From Branchiostoma lanceolatum (lineage: Eukaryota > Chordata > Leptocardii > Amphioxiformes > Branchiostomatidae), in assembly GCF_035083965.1 (NCBI RefSeq), contig NC_089730.1, forward strand, positions 18,104,242-18,168,241: a stretch of DNA of 64,000 nt, written 5' to 3'. Numbering within the stretch: position 1 is the stretch's first letter; every line of letters starts with the position of its first letter. The translations under genes and the position numbers were made by a program. Shown piece after piece: positions 58,701 through 64,000 of this stretch. The notes below the pieces were generated by a model. That model saw only the letters and a list, made by a program, of their open reading frames with translations. It was not told where the DNA came from and searched no databases.

Positions 58701-59466
58701 ATTTTTGAATGAATGAAAAACTCCAATTACTATTACTAGTCATTTCTACACATAGTAAGTTTCAATAACACTATACCATTAAGTATCGACATTAAAGTAG
58801 CAAAGATACGATGTCGTTGTGTGGTGAGAACTGATAGGAAAATCCAAGCCCTAATAGACTGATCCTGACTGTCCATTACAATTAGCGGTTCGACCATGAG
58901 AGAGTGACTGCATGCAAATATTTGCATTTTTATGTTTTAATTTTGCATTTCTACGTTTTGACGGAGGTGGGCGGGGCTATGGTATCGATCTATTTACACT
59001 GGGCGCGTGAAACTAAAAGATCACCATGTAGCTTATTTTTGTGCCGCTTTTGAGCACTTTTGATACGAAATCCGCACGCAAATGTGGTTAACAGTGGCAT
59101 TAAATGTCAATTTCATAAAGATTACAGCAACTAAAATATTTCCAGTTTTCAAGCCTCATAAAATGCTCTGGGTGCCTTTAACTGCAGCTATGCTTACATT
59201 CACATGTTTGGGGGTCAGCATCCCTTGGCGTTTAACCTGTCTCCATTTAGATTATGTTTTTGTCAATACAATTGGTACAGGTTTGTTCGCAAAAAGCCTA
59301 ATAGTTATTTTGTTGACATTGTAGGCCCGGGACTTCCTGGAACACGGGCGGTCCTACCACCTCCGTGCCACCGAGCGGGGCCACAGGAGGCGACGGGCAG
59401 ATGGTGACCCTCCCCGCCGCCGAGCTCGGCGTGCTGTACGCTAAAGCCAACAACGGTGCCGAGTAG
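55704..59466 (+). CDS. MS4A (CD20)-like four-transmembrane protein, gene 1
   Basis: Exons 55704-55883, 56581-56640, 56911-56997, 57935-58126, 58529-58617, 59325-59466; 249 residues, phases consistent. ATG follows an acceptor at 55687-55688. Hydrophobic segments at about 12-31 (LGGMQIFLGLAAMGLGSGDL), 48-72, 82-109 and 131-158 give four membrane helices with both ends probably cytoplasmic; the GLGGMQIFLGL pattern is the MS4A/CD20 first-helix signature. A CCC cluster after helix 4 may be palmitoylated. The tail is Pro/Met/Ala-rich and then Gly/Thr-rich, ending AKANNGAE. MS4A-type proteins act in membrane microdomains and ion or receptor signalling; the role here is unknown. Introns carry a mariner-like element, a SINE, a LINE tail and a TTAA element. 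Confidence 0.82.
56353..56542. mobile_element. 190-bp inverted-repeat element with TA duplication
   Basis: GGGTCACATTTCCAATCCGG at the left pairs with CCGGTTAAGAAATGTGACCC at the right; inner GGCCCGGCCGGGC/GCCCGGTCGGGCC also pair. Flanked by TA (56351-56352, 56543-56544). It lies just before exon 2 of MS4A-like gene 1. Confidence 0.75.
56700..56868 (-). repeat. Diverged tRNA-derived SINE copy
   Basis: The minus strand starts GGTGCAATAGCCGATTGAAT and has a B-box-like CGATCCCCGGTCGAG, with the AAGCAGAGAAAG body text also found in the SINE at 27950-28245. It lies about 40 bp before exon 3 of MS4A-like gene 1. Confidence 0.6.
57040..57483 (+). mobile_element. 5'-truncated LINE: ORF2 C-terminus, short 3' UTR, (ATACAG)n
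   Basis: Open for 109 codons to TAA 57383-57385: LEERRKMSRLCMMYKMTNKL, NSYFPRTIVEWNSLQPSTVE and SSLDSFKQCMQLDMRRL, the standard C-terminal region of animal non-LTR retrotransposon polymerases. A GC-rich 3' end and a tail of GATACA repeats follow. The short 3' end is shared with the nested copy at 13504-13672. The frame is intact to its stop, so this copy is fairly young. It sits in intron 3 of MS4A-like gene 1. Confidence 0.82.
58688..59177. mobile_element. 490-bp TTAA-flanked inverted-repeat element
   Basis: Left AGGCACCCAGAGCATTTT and right AAAATGCTCTGGGTGCCT are perfect inverted repeats; both sides carry TTAA (58684-58687, 59178-59181), the piggyBac-type target. No coding capacity. It is in the last intron of MS4A-like gene 1, about 150 bp before the final exon. 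Confidence 0.82.
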
Positions 59467-60880
59467 GGCCTGCAAAGGCGTTGGGAAATCTGAAGGCGTT
59501 TTCACGTTCAGTTTGCTTGTGTTCTTAAATGCTTAATGCTTTGAACACGTTTTGGCTACTTGCACTAATATAGTAATGATTAGGAAATCTGATTGTGTAT
59601 TTAGATATAGTTTTACCCAATGCAAGCCACATTTGGAAGGCCTTTTTTGGGATCTGTTTCCGGTTTAAGTGTAATGCATGCTCTGATAATTTTTTGAAAA
59701 GAAAGCGTTTTGTTGTAGTCGTTTTGAATATCTGATTGTGTTTTTACACGCAGTTCAGTTTTATGAAAAAGACTAATCAACTCTGTGAGAATCTTATGCC
59801 ATGATCACTTTTATTGAAATCATTTATAACCAGTAACACAGTAATCTAAAACCGCACGATTGGGCTTAGCGAGTGGAGTAGAATTCAAAGTGATATATAT
59901 TAGATTGCTAAAGGTACTAATATTAAAAAAAATATTTTGTTATTGCAACAAACAAATGTGTTCCATTATTACGATTTTACATTTATACATACCTTTAATG
60001 AGGCATTGTTACCGACATCCTCTTCTGGTACGATCGTCATTGTTATCAAACCAGGGAAAAGTCCGAAGATCAACGTGATAGGCGTCTTTGTAATCAATTG
60101 TTGTCGCGAGTGTTTGAAGAAGCAAAGTAATAAAGAGCTTTCAAAGTTCCCTTGATTGTTTTGTACCAATTATATTGTACCCGTTACAAATATATCACTA
60201 GTCTGAATCTGTTTCAAAGTGCATCTCTGCACTTTCAACATCTGAGTGTGAAATGTTTCTCAAAGACATATTGCATTTGGCCATTCCCCAGCTGATCATG
60301 AATCTCTTCTAGACAGGCATGTTTTGGCTGAAGTAGCGTTTCACGTCATTCATGTACATACCTTAAAGAGGGAAATGTGTTTTCTTATCTGATTAGTTGC
60401 ATAATGATGAGTTTTAGGTTGATTTCTAACTTGCACTTTCACCTATAGTTCAGAGTACTATTATGTGTTTCCGCCATCAAATGAATACCGGTAGCCGTAC
60501 TCTACCATTAAGTTTGTCCTACTGCCACCTACCGAGATACAAAGAAATTGCAGTTATGGTCTTTTGAGGCCATGATAGTTAACAGTAACGATAGTGTCGA
60601 CTATTGTCATGGGCAGCAGTTACCTGTTATAACGCTAATCTAGCCAGTCATTGTTGACTTGAAAGGGTTCATCGGTGTTGGTAGTAGAAATCATAGAAGA
60701 TGACCTCTAAATAGAAGGGGATTCAACTTACTCAATACCATGCACTGTATGGCATCTTGCAGGAATAATAGAAAAAACACACAGCACATAAATCTAGTTG
60801 CTAACATGCGTTTAATGATTGTTGCTATGAGATTATCTGAGTTGTTTTTCTACATGTTTTCTTTTGTAACACGTGACGAT
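59467..60880. other. 3' UTR of MS4A-like gene 1 and intergenic DNA
   Basis: AATAAA at 60129-60134 followed by GATTGTTTTG is the probable poly(A) site, about 660 bp after the stop. No other gene signal is seen up to the conserved block near 60870. Confidence 0.5.
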
Positions 60881-61010
60881 GGGCCGTCCTCTTGAGCATG
60901 CGCACAACAAGCTTTGCCAAGCTGCAGCAGGTTTCACCATGGCGTCCACTCTCCAAGGTCACGGCTGGTGAACAGCTACTGGTTTTCAAGGACAACGGGT
61001 AAACTGCGTT
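60870..61010 (+). promoter_or_regulatory. Possible promoter / 5' non-coding exon of MS4A-like gene 2
   Basis: E-box CACGTG at 60872, then CATGCGCACAACAAGC and CAGCAGGTTTCACC, resembling the block at about 53135-53215 upstream of gene 1. The stretch ends ACAACGG/GTAAAC, a possible donor; a short upstream frame (MASTLQGHGW) is present. Assignment as a first exon is inferred from paralogue similarity. Confidence 0.35.
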
Positions 61011-62033
61011 TCTTTAATGTTATTTCTTTTACCGACACAACAGCGTAGATTGCCGAATGTTCCTTTTCTGTGAAATGTGAGCGTTATTACCTTGCAAGGT
61101 GGTTATCAGTCATTTATGACCGATACTATTCTAAACCGAACCAGACTTCCTCCTTATAATGACATATAATACCTTTGGAACCATGGTAAAATTTTAAGAC
61201 GGAAGAGGTACAATTTCAACTTTCTTGGATTTGTTAGTGCTTTTCCTACCCAGGCGACCATAAAGACTGTAGATTAGAAGTCTGTTGGATAAGAACTGAA
61301 ATGCTCAATACAATAAAAAAATGTGTTGTTTGAACACTCTTTATAAAGTCTTCATCAACAACACGTCCGTGACTCGACTTGTTTGTTCGCACTGTTTGTG
61401 GCCCCTTGTTAAGTAAAGTGATTTATTGCAATAGCTGCGTAATCAAACACTTGATCCGTTGTTTCCTATAGCTGGGTACAATGAGTTGTTCCTTGCGTGC
61501 TGTTTGCATCCATGTAACTTAAAAATTGGTCCTCGCTGAATGGCCCCACTAAACAAAGTAAAAGAAGTTTACAAGAAACGTTTTGATCCCAGTTACGTTA
61601 GGCCATGTAAATTTGACTTCGAATGACTTGATGTAGAAAGTATCGTTGTGTTCATTATATCAATTAAATTTCTCATTACTGCATGCGAAAAAAAACCTTC
61701 TCATACTTATGCCTTTCATTGAGTATAAATCGTAAGTTACTGGGTTATTCATTGTTACTTCCATTCAGAGTTAGGGATAACATATCATTGCTGCCTGTGA
61801 AAAGTTTTGATTAACGACAATGGTCAATGAATCAATTGCAATTTTTTTTTATTGCTTTTAACTTCTACTGCATCACTCGACGTAAACATGTTTCTTGTTT
61901 GCTCGGAACGTCGGGTAGTTGTTTGAGAAGAACCACCGGTATCGTGACGGTTTAACCTGGCGTTTTGAGCCCCGGGCTTTAGGTCTGGTAAAGATTTGAA
62001 GTTAATCGCGCGATCGTCTTTACCGATTCCAGC
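61011..62033. other. Putative first intron of MS4A-like gene 2
   Basis: Non-coding. It contains a block AACACGTCCGTGACTCGACT-TGTTTGTTCGCAC (61357-61390) that matches AGCACGCCCGTGACTCGCCT-TGATTGTTCGCAC upstream of gene 1 (54746-54779). No other feature seen. Confidence 0.4.
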
Positions 62034-62047
62034 ACATTTAGTCGGAC

Positions 62048-63853
62048 ATGGCCAGTTTCCCGTACGGCGCTGCCCGAGGCCTGGGCGGCATGCAGATCTT
62101 TCTGGGACTCGCTGCTATGGGTCTGGGGATCGGCGATGTGGTCATAGGTGTTTCTACCAACAGAGCCATCGGTTACTGGTTCAGACTCTACATGCTAGGC
62201 ACCGGCATCTGGACAGGCCTATTTGTAAGAAACCTCAATATTATTTCTATATATCTATAGATAGAGATATCTATTTTACTCGCCTTCAATATTAGAGTCA
62301 TAACATACACTGATTCATTACGGTCTATTATTATATTTAAGGGTAAGAAGGTATTTTTATCACAAAGGTATGCAGTTAGGGAGTTTAATACATGGACTAT
62401 GTGGTGTTAGGAATCGTAAAGGAAAGAAAATTATCATTTCTACAATTACTGCTTCTCTCTAAAATTTGCCGTGTCTGTTGCTCTGAGCTAAGTTCCTGAT
62501 GGCGGGCAGCCTGGCAGCCTCTATCAGCGAGGGGCGAACGGTGGGATGTAAGGTGGGTCTAACGGTCATTTATCATTTCGTTACATGTTGTAAAACATGC
62601 ATTGTACACACGTTGGTATAAGATTTCTAACTGCTCCTGTTATTGTGGTGAAGTATTATCTATCTTATTGTACTAAAGCTTCAGGCTGTGTTCTTTTACT
62701 TCAGATCGGCGCCGCCCAAACCATGTCTCTGCTCAACGCCATTGTCTTCGCACCTGGACTGGTTACAGTAGCAGCCATAAGTGCTGTCTTGGTAATATCT
62801 AGCTACCTGTTAAGTTTAACGTTAACAATTCACGTCGGCATCACTCGCCTTGCATAATGGTAACGATATAAGACATTCTTAGCAGTGTGACTAATTTACA
62901 AGTACATGTTGCTACCCTAGTTCTATTTTACGGCCTATTACTAACATCTGGACATTCAGAAAAGTTAGAATGTTTACTTCTGACTATTTCAGTTTATTCC
63001 TGAGTTATCTATGATTTGTTTTCATTAAAATTAACTATGACGATTAAAAACACATATCTCTAAAATACGTGTAAACTGATTTCCCATATATATATATATA
63101 CATATATAAATATTTCATGTTTATGGGAAATCAGTTTACACGTATTTTGTAATCTTTCGACACAAACGATAATGTCATAGACAACATGTCATGGGGAAGC
63201 GGATACGCTCATGATACGGGTACGGACAATTCAGTCAGACCGGTAATAATGCATGATGTCATTGTATGCAGAGCTACAGCTACGGATACTGGTACAACGG
63301 ATACTGGTGGGACAGTGTGTTCGCTCTGGAGGGGTCACCTTGCCGTTGTTGGGTTCTTGGAGTTCATCTTCTCCATAGCAACGGCTTCGGTCTGCTGCTG
63401 CGGCGATCCGTACGAGCAACCTGCAGCCAATCAGGTACCACTTTTCAATGGCGACTGAAGGTACTACTAATTAATACAAAAGGGTTTAGTGGCATTGAAT
63501 GTCTATTAGTTGCATTCTTGCTGCATTAGTTACTCATTATAATCACTGCATTGAACACACATAGCATTTGTTAACACTTTATAATCCACTTTAAAGGCCG
63601 TTGCCTTGAACACTTGAGCACTTTCACTATCTTGAAATCCAACATAATGTCAATTTTTTCATGTACAGCAAGTATAATATATAAGATGTAATTTAAACAA
63701 ATCAAGTCGCAAAGCAAGCAGCTTACCTGGTAAAACACCACTTGCCCTTTCCATTTTACTTCAGGTGGGCCCCATGGCCATGATGGCGTACCCCACCATC
63801 ATCCAGCAACCCGCCGGACATGCGCCCATGCAGCCTTATGGCTATGCCCAAAG
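62048..63853 (+). CDS. MS4A-like protein, gene 2 (frameshifted exon 4; 3' end outside window)
   Basis: Tandem paralogue of gene 1: exons 62048-62224, 62493-62552, 62705-62791, 63272-63434, 63765-63853, with the last exon beyond 64000. Exon sizes 60, 87 and 89 nt match gene 1 exactly. Residues are close (MASFPYGAARGLGGMQIFLG; FLMAGSLAASISEGRTVGCK; IGAAQTMSLLN). Exon 4 starts SYSYGYWYNGYWWDSVFALE in frame, but HLAVVGFLEFIFSIATASVC follows only in the next frame; its length is 163 nt instead of a multiple of three, and a GGGG run at about 63336 holds the probable extra base. Either an allele or assembly error, or a decaying gene. ATG lies 15 bp after a probable CAG acceptor, like gene 1. Confidence 0.75.
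63062..63148. repeat. Perfect 27-bp inverted repeat with AT loop
   Basis: AAAATACGTGTAAACTGATT plus TCCCATA is repeated in reverse complement at 63122-63148, around a (TA)n-rich loop of about 33 bp. It lies in intron 3 of MS4A-like gene 2. Probably a very young foldback element or a hairpin-forming end of one. Confidence 0.8.
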
Positions 63854-64000
63854 GTAATGAACCAGAAAGCCAACATATGATCCAAGCCATTGTAAAGTAT
63901 TTTCTTTTCGTGTTTAGCGGAACGTTCTGTCAAAGTAAAGACATCAAATCTTTTAACTGTTTGTCATAGTGCTAACATTTTGTAAAATTGTCTTTAACTA

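Overview
The window looks like nuclear DNA of an invertebrate chordate, most likely a lancelet (Branchiostoma). The reasons are intron-rich genes with GT-AG junctions, phase-1 shuffled extracellular modules, many short TA- or TTAA-flanked inverted-repeat elements, tRNA-derived SINE-like pieces and 5'-truncated LINEs. The species call is an inference from gene content and style. All protein-coding genes recognised read on the + strand. Exon models were built by hand from splice sites and phase. No virus-like element was recognised.

Layout. (1) 1-7585: 3' part of a secreted CUB / calcium-binding EGF / mucin-like / CUB protein; 18 EGF exons were found, embedded in an array of duplicated exon-plus-intron units. 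(2) 7586-8980: flank with a decayed LINE tail and a nested foldback element. (3) about 8985-10239: a GUCD1 homologue whose whole coding sequence lies in one exon, with an acidic insert. (4) 11443-44645: a 49-exon gene encoding about 2035 residues: signal peptide, Reeler-like N-terminal region, 14 Ig domains, a possible SEA-like region, one transmembrane helix and a single, apparently active tyrosine phosphatase domain. Every exon phase agrees and the summed coding length is 6108 nt. (5) 44646-48400: minisatellite, then non-coding DNA. (6) about 48470-51900: a two-coding-exon BTB / three-C2H2-finger gene with a tandemly duplicated 3' end. (7) 55689-64000: two tandem MS4A (CD20)-like four-helix membrane protein genes; the second has an apparent +1 frameshift and runs off the window.

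The genes do not form one pathway. Adhesion-type extracellular proteins (CUB-EGF, Ig-phosphatase) sit beside a GUCD1 homologue, a DNA-binding BTB-zinc finger protein and a small tetraspan family.

The most unusual item is the Reeler-like/14-Ig/single-PTP receptor. Its juxtamembrane exon has three in-frame copies of its own 5' splice site spaced exactly 114 bp, its catalytic motif is split by a GC-AG intron, and its last codons plus stop have been amplified into a minisatellite.
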